64,000 bases of DNA from Streptomyces sp. Z26 (GTDB lineage: Bacteria > Actinomycetota > Actinomycetes > Streptomycetales > Streptomycetaceae), in the NCBI RefSeq assembly GCF_003665095.1, contig NZ_RCHV01000002.1, forward strand, positions 5,212,501-5,276,500. Reading direction: 5' to 3'. A program made the translations under genes and the position numbers. Below the pieces are notes generated by a model. The model was not told the origin of the DNA. It made no database searches and was given only the letters and a program-made list of their open reading frames with translations. This document shows positions 41,481 to 49,439 of the stretch, piece after piece. Numbering within the stretch: position 1 is the stretch's first letter; each line of letters starts with the position of its first letter.

Positions 41481-43886
41481 GTGACACAGCCCTTCGTACT
41501 GCCGGACTTCTACACCCCGTACCCCGCCCGGCTGAACCCGCACACCGACGGGGCGCGGACGCACTCGCGCGACTGGGCGCGGTCGATGGGCATGCTGGAG
41601 GGCTCAGGCGTCTGGGAGCAGGACGACCTCGACGCGCACGACTACGCGCTGCTGTGCGGCTACACCCACCCCGACGCGTCCGGCCCCGACCTGTCGCTGG
41701 TCACCGACTGGTACGTGTGGGTCTTCTTCTTCGACGACCACTTCCTGGAGGTCTTCAAGAAGCCGCAGGACCGCGACGGCGCGCGCGCCTACCTCGCGCG
41801 CCTCCCCGCGTTCATGCCGACGGACCCGGACGCGGCCGTCCCCCGGCCCGCCAACCCCGTCGAGGCGGGACTCGCGGACCTGTGGGCCCGTACGGTGCCC
41901 GCGATGTCCGCCGACTGGCGGGCGCGCTTCGCGGAGAGCACCCGCAACCTGCTGAACGAGTCGCTGTGGGAGCTGGCCAACATCCACCAGCGCCGCGTCG
42001 CCAACCCCGTCGAGTACCTGGAGATGCGCCGCAAGGTCGGCGGCGCCCCCTGGTCCGCAGGCCTGGTGGAGTACGCGGCGCGGGCCGAGGTGCCGTCGGC
42101 GGTCGCCGGGTCGCGGCCGCTGCGGGTGCTGCTGGACAGCTTCGCGGACGCCGTGCACCTGCGGAACGACCTGTTCTCGTACCAGCGGGAGACCGAGGAG
42201 GAGGGCGAACTCGCCAACTGCGTCCTGGTCCTGGAGACCTTCCTCGGCTGCACCACCCAGGAGGCGGCCGAATCCGTCAACGACCTGTTGACCTCACGGC
42301 TCCAGCAGTTCGAGCACACGGCGGCCACCGAACTGGCGCCGCTGTTCGCCGCGACCGGGCTCGACGCGGCGTCGTGCGCGGCGGTCGCGGCGTACGTGAA
42401 GGGGCTCCAGGACTGGCAGGCGGGCGGGCACGAGTGGCACACCCGGTCCAGCCGCTACATGAACGGCCACGGGACGCCGGAAGGTCCGGGCGGCGCCCCG
42501 GACTCCGGCGCGGAATCGGCGTCCGCGCGCGCGGACGCCGATTCCGCGCGGAGGGACGCCGTTTCCGCGGACCCCACCCCGGCGCACCCCGCCCCGCTCG
42601 ACCCCGCCCCGCTCGACCTCGCCCCGACCGGCCTCGGCACGGCCGCCGCCGCTCTCGCCGCCACCGTACGGACGGCCGCCCCCGGCACCGTTCCGACCAC
42701 CGCGCGCGCGGAGACCGCCCGCGCGCGCCGTTTCCGGCACGTGCCGTACCGCCGCGTCGGCCCGTCCCCGCTGCCGCCGATCGACGTCCCGTTCACCGCC
42801 CGCCTCAGCCCGCACCTGGACACCGCCCGCGACCACGTCGTCGAGTGGGCGCACCGTACGGGCATCCTGGAGCCGCAGCCCGGTGTCCCCGGCTCGCACG
42901 TGTGGGACGAGCCGCTGCTGCGGGACATCGACCTCCCCCTGTGCGCCGCCGGCATCCACCCCGACGCCACCCCCGCCCAACTCGACCTCACCTCCGCCTG
43001 GCTGGCCTGGGGCACGTACGGCGACGACTACTACCCGGCGGTCTTCGGCCGGGGCCGCGACCTCGCCGGAGCCCACCTGTGCACGGAACGCCTGTCCGCG
43101 TTCATGCCGCTGGAGTCCGCGCACACGCCCGTCCCCACCAGCGCGCTGGAACGGGGCCTGGCGGACCTGTGGGCGCGTACGGCCGGGCCGATGGACCCGG
43201 CGTCGCGCCGGGCGTTCCGCGGGGCGGTCGAGCGGATGGCGCACAGCTGGCTGTGGGAGCTGGCCAACCAGGCGCAGAACCGCGTCCCGGACCCGGTCGA
43301 CTACCTGGAGATGCGGCGGCTGACCTTCGGCTCGGACCTCACCATGAGCCTGTGCCGCCTCGCGCACGCCGACCGGCTGCCACCCGCGCTCCACGCCACC
43401 CGCCCGATGCGTTCCCTGGAGGACTCCGCGGCGGACTTCGCCGCGCTGCTCAACGACCTCTTCTCGTACCAGAAGGAGATCGAGTTCGAGGGCGAGCTGC
43501 ACAACGGCGTCCTGGTGGTGCAGGACTTCTTCGACTGCGACCAGCCGACGGCCGTGTCCGTGGTCGGTGACCTGATGCGTTCCCGGATGCGGCAGTTCCA
43601 GCACGTCGTCGCGAACGAACTGCCGCTGCTGCACGAGGAGTTCCAGCTCGACGCCGCGGCGCGCGCGGCCCTCGACGACTACGTGCGGGACCTGGAGAAC
43701 TGGCTCTCCGGCATCCTCGTCTGGCACCGGGACTGCCGCCGCTACCGCGAGGAGGACCTGCGCCGCCACGCCGCCTCCCCGCCCGGCGCCCCACGGCGCC
43801 CGTGGACGCCCCCGCGCCCCGGCGGGCTCGGCACCTCGGCCGCCGGGCTGGCGCGCACGGCGGCGGGCGCGACCGGCGCGCGCTGA
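41481..43886 (+). CDS. geoA: Germacradienol/geosmin synthase
   Basis: An 801-residue bifunctional sesquiterpene cyclase. The N-terminal domain turns farnesyl diphosphate into germacradienol and germacrene D: metal motifs DDHFLE (Asp85-Asp86) and NDLFSYQRE (Asn229-Ser233-Glu237) are intact. The C-terminal domain turns germacradienol into geosmin: DDYYP at 515-519 and NDLFSYQKE from Asn658 are intact. The joining segment (about 330-430) is Ala/Pro/Asp-rich with repeated ADSARRDAVSA- and PAPLDLAP-like runs. The S. coelicolor enzyme has 726 residues, so this one is longer, mainly in the linker. GTG 41481 follows GAGGAAAGG. Geosmin is the earthy odour of sporulating streptomycetes. Confidence 0.97.
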   Translation: MTQPFVLPDFYTPYPARLNPHTDGARTHSRDWARSMGMLEGSGVWEQDDLDAHDYALLCGYTHPDASGPDLSLVTDWYVWVFFFDDHFLEVFKKPQDRDGARAYLARLPAFMPTDPDAAVPRPANPVEAGLADLWARTVPAMSADWRARFAESTRNLLNESLWELANIHQRRVANPVEYLEMRRKVGGAPWSAGLVEYAARAEVPSAVAGSRPLRVLLDSFADAVHLRNDLFSYQRETEEEGELANCVLVLETFLGCTTQEAAESVNDLLTSRLQQFEHTAATELAPLFAATGLDAASCAAVAAYVKGLQDWQAGGHEWHTRSSRYMNGHGTPEGPGGAPDSGAESASARADADSARRDAVSADPTPAHPAPLDPAPLDLAPTGLGTAAAALAATVRTAAPGTVPTTARAETARARRFRHVPYRRVGPSPLPPIDVPFTARLSPHLDTARDHVVEWAHRTGILEPQPGVPGSHVWDEPLLRDIDLPLCAAGIHPDATPAQLDLTSAWLAWGTYGDDYYPAVFGRGRDLAGAHLCTERLSAFMPLESAHTPVPTSALERGLADLWARTAGPMDPASRRAFRGAVERMAHSWLWELANQAQNRVPDPVDYLEMRRLTFGSDLTMSLCRLAHADRLPPALHATRPMRSLEDSAADFAALLNDLFSYQKEIEFEGELHNGVLVVQDFFDCDQPTAVSVVGDLMRSRMRQFQHVVANELPLLHEEFQLDAAARAALDDYVRDLENWLSGILVWHRDCRRYREEDLRRHAASPPGAPRRPWTPPRPGGLGTSAAGLARTAAGATGAR

Positions 43887-43911
43887 GCGGCGGGGGAGGG
43901 GGCCGGAGCGG

Positions 43912-43963
43912 CCCGTACGCGCGCACGCGTACGGGAGGGCGCACGCGGGTCGGGCGCCCTCCC
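43912..43963 (+). terminator. Two overlapping, mutually exclusive hairpins after geoA
   Basis: Hairpin 1: CCCGTACGCG (43912-43921), loop CGCA, CGCGTACGGG (43926-43935). Hairpin 2: GGGAGGGCGC (43933-43942) with GCGCCCTCCC (43954-43963). Both stems are perfect, and GGG at 43933-43935 belongs to both. They lie 25 bases after the geoA stop and end 23 bases before miaB. Confidence 0.7.
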
Positions 43964-43986
43964 CGCGAGCGCCTACCCTGGGGGGC

Positions 43987-45492
43987 ATGACCGCGCAGGA
44001 CACCCAGACACGAAGCTACGAGATCCGCACGTTCGGCTGCCAGATGAACGTCCACGACAGCGAGCGCATGGCGGGCCTGCTGGAGGACGCCGGATACGTG
44101 CGCGCGCCCGCGGACGCCGACGGCGCCGACGTGGTGGTGTTCAACACCTGCGCGGTGCGCGAGAACGCGGACAACAGGCTGTACGGCAACCTCGGCCAGC
44201 TCGTGCCGAAGAAGGCCGCCCGGCCCGGCATGCAGATCGCCGTGGGCGGCTGCCTGGCGCAGAAGGACCGCGACACGATCACGCGGAAGGCGCCGTGGGT
44301 CGACGTCGTCTTCGGCACCCACAACGTCGGCAAGCTCCCCGTACTGCTGGAGCGCGCCCGGGTGGAGAACGAGGCGCAGGTCGAGATCGCGGAGTCCCTG
44401 GAGGCGTTCCCCTCGACGCTGCCGACGCGGCGCGAGAGCGCGTACGCCGCGTGGGTCTCGGTCTCCGTCGGCTGCAACAACACCTGCACCTTCTGCATCG
44501 TCCCGCAGCTGCGCGGCAAGGAGAAGGACCGCCGTCCCGGCGACATCCTCGCGGAGGTGGAGGCCCTCGTCGACGAGGGCGTCAGCGAGATCACCCTGCT
44601 CGGACAGAACGTCAACGCGTACGGCAGCGACATCGGCGACCGCGAGGCGTTCGGCAAGCTGCTGCGCGCGTGTGGCCGGATCGACGGGCTGGAGCGCGTC
44701 CGCTTCACCTCCCCGCACCCGCGCGACTTCACGGACGACGTGATCGCGGCGATGGCCGAGACGCCGAACGTGATGCCGCAGCTCCACATGCCGCTCCAGT
44801 CCGGCTCGTCACGGCTGCTGAAGGCGATGCGCCGCTCGTACCGGCAGGAGCGCTACCTCGACATCATCGAGAAGGTCCGCGCCGCGATGCCCGAGGCCGC
44901 GATCTCCACCGACATCATCGTGGGCTTCCCCGGCGAGACCGAGGAGGACTTCCAGGAGACGCTGCACGTGGTGCGCGAGGCGCGCTTCGCGCAGGCGTTC
45001 ACCTTCCAGTACAGCAAGCGCCCGGGGACGCCCGCCGCCGAGATGGACGGGCAGGTGCCGAAGGCCGTCGTGCAGGAGCGCTACGAGCGGCTGGTGGAGC
45101 TCCAGGAGGAGATCTCCTGGGCGGAGAACAAGCGGCAGCTCGGCCGCACCCTGGAGGTCATGGTCGCGGAGGGCGAGGGGCGCAAGGACGGCGCCACGCG
45201 CCGCCTGTCGGGCCGCGCGCCCGACAACCGCCTCGTGCACTTCGCCGCGGACGGCCTGTCCGTACGCCCCGGCGACCTCGCCACGGTCGAGATCACGTAC
45301 GCCGCCCCGCACCACCTCCTCGCCGAGGGCCCGGCCCGCGCCGTGCGGCGTACGCGCGCGGGCGACGCCTGGGAGCGCCGCAACGCCGCGCCGCAGCCCG
45401 CGCCGGGCGTGCTGCTCGGGCTGCCGACCGTGGGCGTGCCGACGGCGGAGCCCGCGGCGTCGGGCACGGGCGGCGGCTGCACGGCCTGCTAG
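43987..45492 (+). CDS. miaB: tRNA-2-methylthio-N6-dimethylallyladenosine synthase MiaB
   Basis: A 501-residue radical-SAM methylthiotransferase that adds methylthio to i6A37 of tRNAs reading UNN codons. The MTTase domain opens RTFGCQMNVHDSERMAGLL with NTCAVRENAD; the radical-SAM cluster is Cys163, Cys167, Cys170 (GCNNTCTFC). A TRAM domain lies at about 380-450. A C-terminal extension is Ala/Gly-rich and ends in GGGCTAC, with an extra cysteine. TACCCT lies 7 nt upstream of the ATG; a G-run also lies there, so either a leaderless start or a weak ribosome site is possible. Its substrate-making partner miaA is two genes downstream. Confidence 0.97.
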   Translation: MTAQDTQTRSYEIRTFGCQMNVHDSERMAGLLEDAGYVRAPADADGADVVVFNTCAVRENADNRLYGNLGQLVPKKAARPGMQIAVGGCLAQKDRDTITRKAPWVDVVFGTHNVGKLPVLLERARVENEAQVEIAESLEAFPSTLPTRRESAYAAWVSVSVGCNNTCTFCIVPQLRGKEKDRRPGDILAEVEALVDEGVSEITLLGQNVNAYGSDIGDREAFGKLLRACGRIDGLERVRFTSPHPRDFTDDVIAAMAETPNVMPQLHMPLQSGSSRLLKAMRRSYRQERYLDIIEKVRAAMPEAAISTDIIVGFPGETEEDFQETLHVVREARFAQAFTFQYSKRPGTPAAEMDGQVPKAVVQERYERLVELQEEISWAENKRQLGRTLEVMVAEGEGRKDGATRRLSGRAPDNRLVHFAADGLSVRPGDLATVEITYAAPHHLLAEGPARAVRRTRAGDAWERRNAAPQPAPGVLLGLPTVGVPTAEPAASGTGGGCTAC

Positions 45493-45568
45493 GCGGTGTC
45501 CGCCGGAGCCCCGGTTCCGGCGCCGTACGGTCGACCCCTCCGCCTCGCCATCGCCTAAGCTGCGCGCC

Positions 45569-46282
45569 ATGCTTGTCGCCGCGGCCGTGTGCCCCTGCCC
45601 GCCCCTGCTGGTGCCCGAGGTGTCCGGTGCGGCCGCCCCCGAGACGGACGGCGCCCGCGCGGCCTGCTTCGACGCGATCGGCGTCCTGGCCGCGGCGCGG
45701 CCGGACCGGCTGGTCGTCGTCGGCCCCGCCGAGCGGTCCGGGCGCGGCCGCCACCCGCAGGGCGCGCCGGGCTCGTTCCGCGGCTACGGCGTACCCCTCG
45801 ACGTGACCCTGGGCGGGGGCGAACCCGCCGCCGACGCGCACGAGTTGCCGCCGTCGCTGGCGGTCGCCGCCTGGCTGCTGGAACGTACGGGCTGGGGTGC
45901 CGCGCCGGTCGAGGGGCTCGGCGTGGGCGAGCCGCTGACGCGCGACCGCTGCGTGGCCGCCGGGCGTGAACTGGCCGCGGGGGAGGGCCGGTCGGCGCTC
46001 CTGGTGATGGGCGACGGCAGCGCGTGCCGCACGCTGAAGGCGCCCGGGTACTTCGACGAGCGCGCCGCCGCCTTCGACGCCGAGGCCGCCCGCGCGCTGG
46101 GCGCCGCCGACCTGCCGGGGCTGCTCGCGCTGGACGACGAGCTGGCGTACGAGCTGAAGGCCGCCGGCCGCGCCTGCTGGCAGGTGCTCGCGGGGGCGGC
46201 GGAGGGCGCGGGCCTCAGCGGCCGCCTGCTGTACGACGAGGCGCCGTACGGCGTCGGCTACCTGGTGGCGAGCTGGTCGTGA
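45569..46282 (+). CDS. LigB/class III extradiol dioxygenase-like protein of unknown function
   Basis: A 237-residue protein with the class III extradiol (LigB/MEMO-like) fold signature at low level: it opens LVAAAVCPCPPLLVPEVSG and has RPDRLVVVGPAERS, and LLVMGDGSACRTLKAPGYFD. This family is a fixed neighbour between miaB and miaA in actinobacteria. The CPCPPLL cysteines replace the usual histidine pair (P-H-P) of true extradiol enzymes, so iron binding and catalysis are doubtful. TAAGCT lies 7 nt before the ATG, again without a ribosome site. Role unknown; linkage suggests something with tRNA modification or DapF metabolism, but that is a guess. Confidence 0.8.
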   Translation: MLVAAAVCPCPPLLVPEVSGAAAPETDGARAACFDAIGVLAAARPDRLVVVGPAERSGRGRHPQGAPGSFRGYGVPLDVTLGGGEPAADAHELPPSLAVAAWLLERTGWGAAPVEGLGVGEPLTRDRCVAAGRELAAGEGRSALLVMGDGSACRTLKAPGYFDERAAAFDAEAARALGAADLPGLLALDDELAYELKAAGRACWQVLAGAAEGAGLSGRLLYDEAPYGVGYLVASWS

Positions 46283-46310
46283 CGGAGGGCGCGACGGCCG
46301 CGGCGACGCG

Positions 46311-46352
46311 CGGGTGCGGCCGTACGGACCCGGGCCCGTAGGGCCGCACCCG
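46311..46352. terminator. Bidirectional terminator between the LigB-like and antitoxin-like genes
   Basis: CGGGTGCGGCC (46311-46321) pairs exactly with GGCCGCACCCG (46342-46352), and an inner TACGG/CCGTA extends the stem. It lies between convergent stops at 46282 and 46379. Confidence 0.85.
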
Positions 46353-46378
46353 GCGGGCGTGCGCGGGTGCGCGAGCCG

Positions 46379-46576
46379 TCAGGCGGCGCCGCCGCCGTGC
46401 CGGTCGTCGCCCATGCGGTCGATGCCGTCCTTGGCCTTGTCCGTGCCGGAGCGGATCTTGTCGGAGTGCTTTCCGCCGGTCCTGCGGTCGAGGGTGTCGG
46501 CGCCCTTGTCGATGCCCTGGCCGACCTTGTCGCCGTGCTGTCCGAGCATGCCCTTGACCTTGTCCATGAAGCCCAT
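46379..46576 (-). CDS. MT0933-type antitoxin-like small protein
   Basis: A 65-residue charged protein, MGFMDKVKGMLGQHGDKVGQ, then GIDKGADTLDRRTGGKHSDK, ending RMGDDRHGGGAA. It fits the actinobacterial MT0933/Rv0909 antitoxin-like family (repeated D-K-G/A-x-D pattern). AAGGTGA precedes the ATG by about eight bases. No toxin gene is adjacent: both neighbours are housekeeping genes. Proteins of this sort in streptomycetes are often stand-alone and may instead be small stress (CsbD-like) proteins; the amphipathic helix pattern would fit either. Confidence 0.75.
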   Translation of the reverse strand: MGFMDKVKGMLGQHGDKVGQGIDKGADTLDRRTGGKHSDKIRSGTDKAKDGIDRMGDDRHGGGAA

Positions 46577-46801
46577 GATCGCGGTCACCTTCCGTTGAGC
46601 GGCTGTGTGCGGGCGTTCCGTCGCCGCGCCGGTCCGCCGTCCCGCCCGCGGGGAGCGAGCCGCGACCGTAAAGGGGATGAAACGCCCATATCCACTGAAG
46701 ACCATACCCGGAGCCGGGGGATTCCGTCCTGCCCGTACCCCGGTCCCGGTGATCCGCCCGGGGCCCGGCGGCCACCCGCGCCGTTTGCGACAATCACGCC
46801 C

Positions 46802-47752
46802 GTGACAGTCCCCGTATCCGCCTCCCGGCGCACTCCCCAGGTCATCGCGGTCGTCGGCCCCACCGCGGCCGGCAAGTCCGATCTGGCCGTCGGCCTCGCC
46901 CGGCACCTGGGCGGTGAGATCGTCAACGCGGACTCGATGCAGCTGTACGCGGGCATGGACATCGGCACCGCCAAACTGACCCCCGCGGAACGCCGGGGCG
47001 TACCCCACCACCTGCTGGACGTCTGGGACGTCACCGTCGCCGCCAACGTGGCCGACTACCAGCGGCTCGCCCGCGCCGAGATCGACCGACTGCTCGCCGC
47101 GGGCCGGGTGCCGGTGCTCGTCGGCGGCTCCGGGCTGTACGTGCGGGCGGCCCTCGACGTGATGGAGTTCCCCGGCACGGACCCCGCCGTACGCGCCCGC
47201 CTGGAGGCCGAGTTGGCCGACCGCGGACCCGGCGTCCTGCACGCCCGCCTCGGCGTCACCGACCCGGACGCCGCGCGCGCCATCCTCCCCAGCAACGGCC
47301 GCCGCCTCGTACGCGCCCTGGAGGTCATCGAGATCACCGGGCGGCCCTTCACCGCCCACCTCCCCGGGCACGAGGCCGTCTACGACACCCTCCAGATCGG
47401 CGTCGACGTCGCCCGCCCCGAACTGGACGCGCGGATCACCGACCGGGTCGACCGCATGTGGGAGGCCGGACTCGTCGACGAGGTGCGCGCGCTGGAGGCG
47501 GCAGGGCTGCGCGAGGGCCGTACGGCCTCCCGGGCTCTCGGCTACCAGCAGGTGCTCGCCGCCCTGGCCGGGGAGTGCGCGGAGGACGCGGCGCGGGCCG
47601 AGACGGTGCGCGCCACGAAGCGGTTCGCGCGGCGCCAGGACTCCTGGTTCCGCCGGGACCCGCGCGTCCACTGGCTCGGCGGCGGAGCCGCCGACAGGGC
47701 GGAACTCACGTCGAGCGCCCTCGCGTTGCTCGAACGAGCGGTCACAGCCTGA
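46802..47752 (+). CDS. miaA: tRNA dimethylallyltransferase MiaA
   Basis: A 316-residue enzyme that prenylates A37 of tRNA, the step before MiaB. Walker A GPTAAGKS at 19-26, the substrate motif NADSMQLYAGMDIGTAK, the VGGSGLYVRA loop and RASRALGYQQV-type motif are all present. GTG 46802 is chosen because the Walker motif then lies at its usual distance; GACAAT lies 7 nt upstream and there is no ribosome site. Confidence 0.96.
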   Translation: MTVPVSASRRTPQVIAVVGPTAAGKSDLAVGLARHLGGEIVNADSMQLYAGMDIGTAKLTPAERRGVPHHLLDVWDVTVAANVADYQRLARAEIDRLLAAGRVPVLVGGSGLYVRAALDVMEFPGTDPAVRARLEAELADRGPGVLHARLGVTDPDAARAILPSNGRRLVRALEVIEITGRPFTAHLPGHEAVYDTLQIGVDVARPELDARITDRVDRMWEAGLVDEVRALEAAGLREGRTASRALGYQQVLAALAGECAEDAARAETVRATKRFARRQDSWFRRDPRVHWLGGGAADRAELTSSALALLERAVTA

Positions 47753-47859
47753 TCACGTCATGGCATCGGGACCGCTCGGGCGCCGATCGGGGGTGCTCCT
47801 ACGTGCCATCATCAACCATCGTTCGAGCCGAGCAGCCGGAGTGGGGAGGGCGCGTGGCG

Positions 47860-48327
47860 ATGGAGGCCAGCCCTCGCGACAACGAAGAGTCCCGGGTCGA
47901 CTACATCCCGGACCTGGACGGGATACGCGGGGCTCTCGACGACGACCTGGTCGTGGTGGACGCCCCCGACGGCCCACCGGCCGAGCCGCTGGAGCCGCAC
48001 GAGTTGCGGCCGCAGCGCCGCCTGCGGCTCTGGCAGTTGGCGCCGATCGTGGTGCTGAGCGCGCTGGGTTCACTGATGTTCGCGTTCCCGCTGGCCTTCG
48101 AGCCGGGTGCCAGCTCCGGCGCCGTCGTCTCCATGCTCGGCCTGCTGATCTGCTCCTGCGCCGCCGGCTGGGGCGTCATGGCCGCCCGCCGTGTCGGCCA
48201 CACCTGGCCCGGCCTGCCCTCGCCAGGCTCCGGCAAGCGCGCCGACTGGCGCGTGGTGCTGCTGTACGCGGCCGTGGTCGGCACCGTCGCCGTCCTCGCC
48301 GTCTGGCGCGTCGCCCGGCTCGGCTGA
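47860..48327 (+). CDS. Small three-helix membrane protein, hypothetical
   Basis: A protein of 155 residues, not recognised. The first 60 residues are acidic and cytosolic (RVDYIPDLDGIRGALDDDLV). Three hydrophobic helices follow at about 72-92, 98-120 and 134-153. ATG 47860 lies nine bases after GGGGAGGG; a GTG at 47854 is possible but too close. It sits between miaA and dapF on the same strand, as in other streptomycetes. Confidence 0.78.
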   Translation: MEASPRDNEESRVDYIPDLDGIRGALDDDLVVVDAPDGPPAEPLEPHELRPQRRLRLWQLAPIVVLSALGSLMFAFPLAFEPGASSGAVVSMLGLLICSCAAGWGVMAARRVGHTWPGLPSPGSGKRADWRVVLLYAAVVGTVAVLAVWRVARLG

Positions 48328-48357
48328 GCGCGCCCCGGGCACGTACGCCCGGTCCCG

Positions 48358-48363
48358 TACGAT
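48358..48363 (+). promoter_or_regulatory. -10 element of a probable leaderless dapF transcript
   Basis: TACGAT ends 7 nt before the GTG start of dapF at 48371; no ribosome site is present. Confidence 0.45.
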
Positions 48364-48370
48364 CGACCGT

Positions 48371-49240
48371 GTGGACAACGCGCGGCCCGTGCCGTTCCTC
48401 AAGGGACACGGCACCGAGAACGACTTCGTGATCATCCCCGACCCCGAGGGTCGGTTCGAGCTGTCCAAGGACGCCGTGGCGCGGCTCTGCGACCGCCGCG
48501 CGGGCGTCGGCGGCGACGGCCTGCTGCGCGTCGTGCGCTCCGCCCGGCACCCCGAGGCGCGGGCGATGGCGGGCGACGCCGAGTGGTTCATGGACTACCG
48601 CAACAGCGACGGCAGCATCGCCGAGATGTGCGGCAACGGCGTACGGGTCTTCGCCCGCCACCTCGTCCGCGCGGGCCTCGCCCCGGCCGGTGAGCTGGCC
48701 GTCGCCACCCGCGCCGGGCTCCGCCGCGTACGGCTGGACGCCGACGGTGGCGGCGTCACCGTCGGCATGGGCCGGGCGGAGCTGCCGGAGGGCGAGGTCA
48801 CCGTGACGGTCGGCGGCCGCAGCTGGGCGGCGCGGCACGTGAACGTCGGGAACCCGCACGCCGTCGCCTTCGTCGACGACCTCGCGGAGGCGGGTCCGCT
48901 GCGCGAGACGCCGCTCGTCGCGCCCGGTTCCGCCTACCCGCGGGGTGTGAACGTCGAGTTCGTGGTCGACCGTGGGCCGCGGCACGTGGCGCTGAGGGTG
49001 TACGAGCGGGGGTCCGGGGAGACGCGTTCCTGCGGTACGGGCGCCTGCGCCGTGATGGTCGCCGCCGCGCGCCGGGACGGCGCCGACCCCACCGCTGACG
49101 GCACCCCCGTGACGTACACGGTGGACGTGCCCGGCGGTCGGCTCGTCATCAGCGAAGGCGTGGACGGCGGCATCGAGATGACGGGTCCCGCCGTGATCGT
49201 CGCGGAGGGCACGCTCGACGGGACCCTGCTCGCGGGCTGA
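48371..49240 (+). CDS. dapF: Diaminopimelate epimerase DapF
   Basis: A 289-residue cofactor-free racemase that turns LL- into meso-diaminopimelate for lysine and peptidoglycan. (Streptomyces walls contain the LL form, so the enzyme supplies lysine synthesis.) The two catalytic cysteines are Cys87 in MCGNGVR and Cys221 in SCGTGAC. The fold begins FLKGHGTENDFVI. GTG 48371 gives the usual N terminus. Confidence 0.97.
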   Translation: MDNARPVPFLKGHGTENDFVIIPDPEGRFELSKDAVARLCDRRAGVGGDGLLRVVRSARHPEARAMAGDAEWFMDYRNSDGSIAEMCGNGVRVFARHLVRAGLAPAGELAVATRAGLRRVRLDADGGGVTVGMGRAELPEGEVTVTVGGRSWAARHVNVGNPHAVAFVDDLAEAGPLRETPLVAPGSAYPRGVNVEFVVDRGPRHVALRVYERGSGETRSCGTGACAVMVAAARRDGADPTADGTPVTYTVDVPGGRLVISEGVDGGIEMTGPAVIVAEGTLDGTLLAG

Positions 49241-49292
49241 TCCGCCGCGCACGGAACGGTGCTTCGGGGGGACCGGCGCCACGGGTCACGGT

Positions 49293-49322
49293 TTGCGCGC
49301 TCTTTCCACTCACGCGTATAAC
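49293..49322 (+). promoter_or_regulatory. Possible promoter of rshA
   Basis: TTGCGC (49293-49298), 18 bases, TATAAC (49317-49322), resembling a vegetative promoter; about 120 bases of leader would precede the ATG at 49440. A nearer TAGCAT at 49392 is an alternative -10. Confidence 0.4.
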
Positions 49323-49439
49323 GAACCTCGCTCGATTGGGTGATCCGTGCCACCCCGGGCGAGAGCCGGTGAACGGCTCGTGGTGGGCTCGGTAGCATCA
49401 CACCACCGGACGCGGGGTGTTACACGAGCGGGAGGTGCC

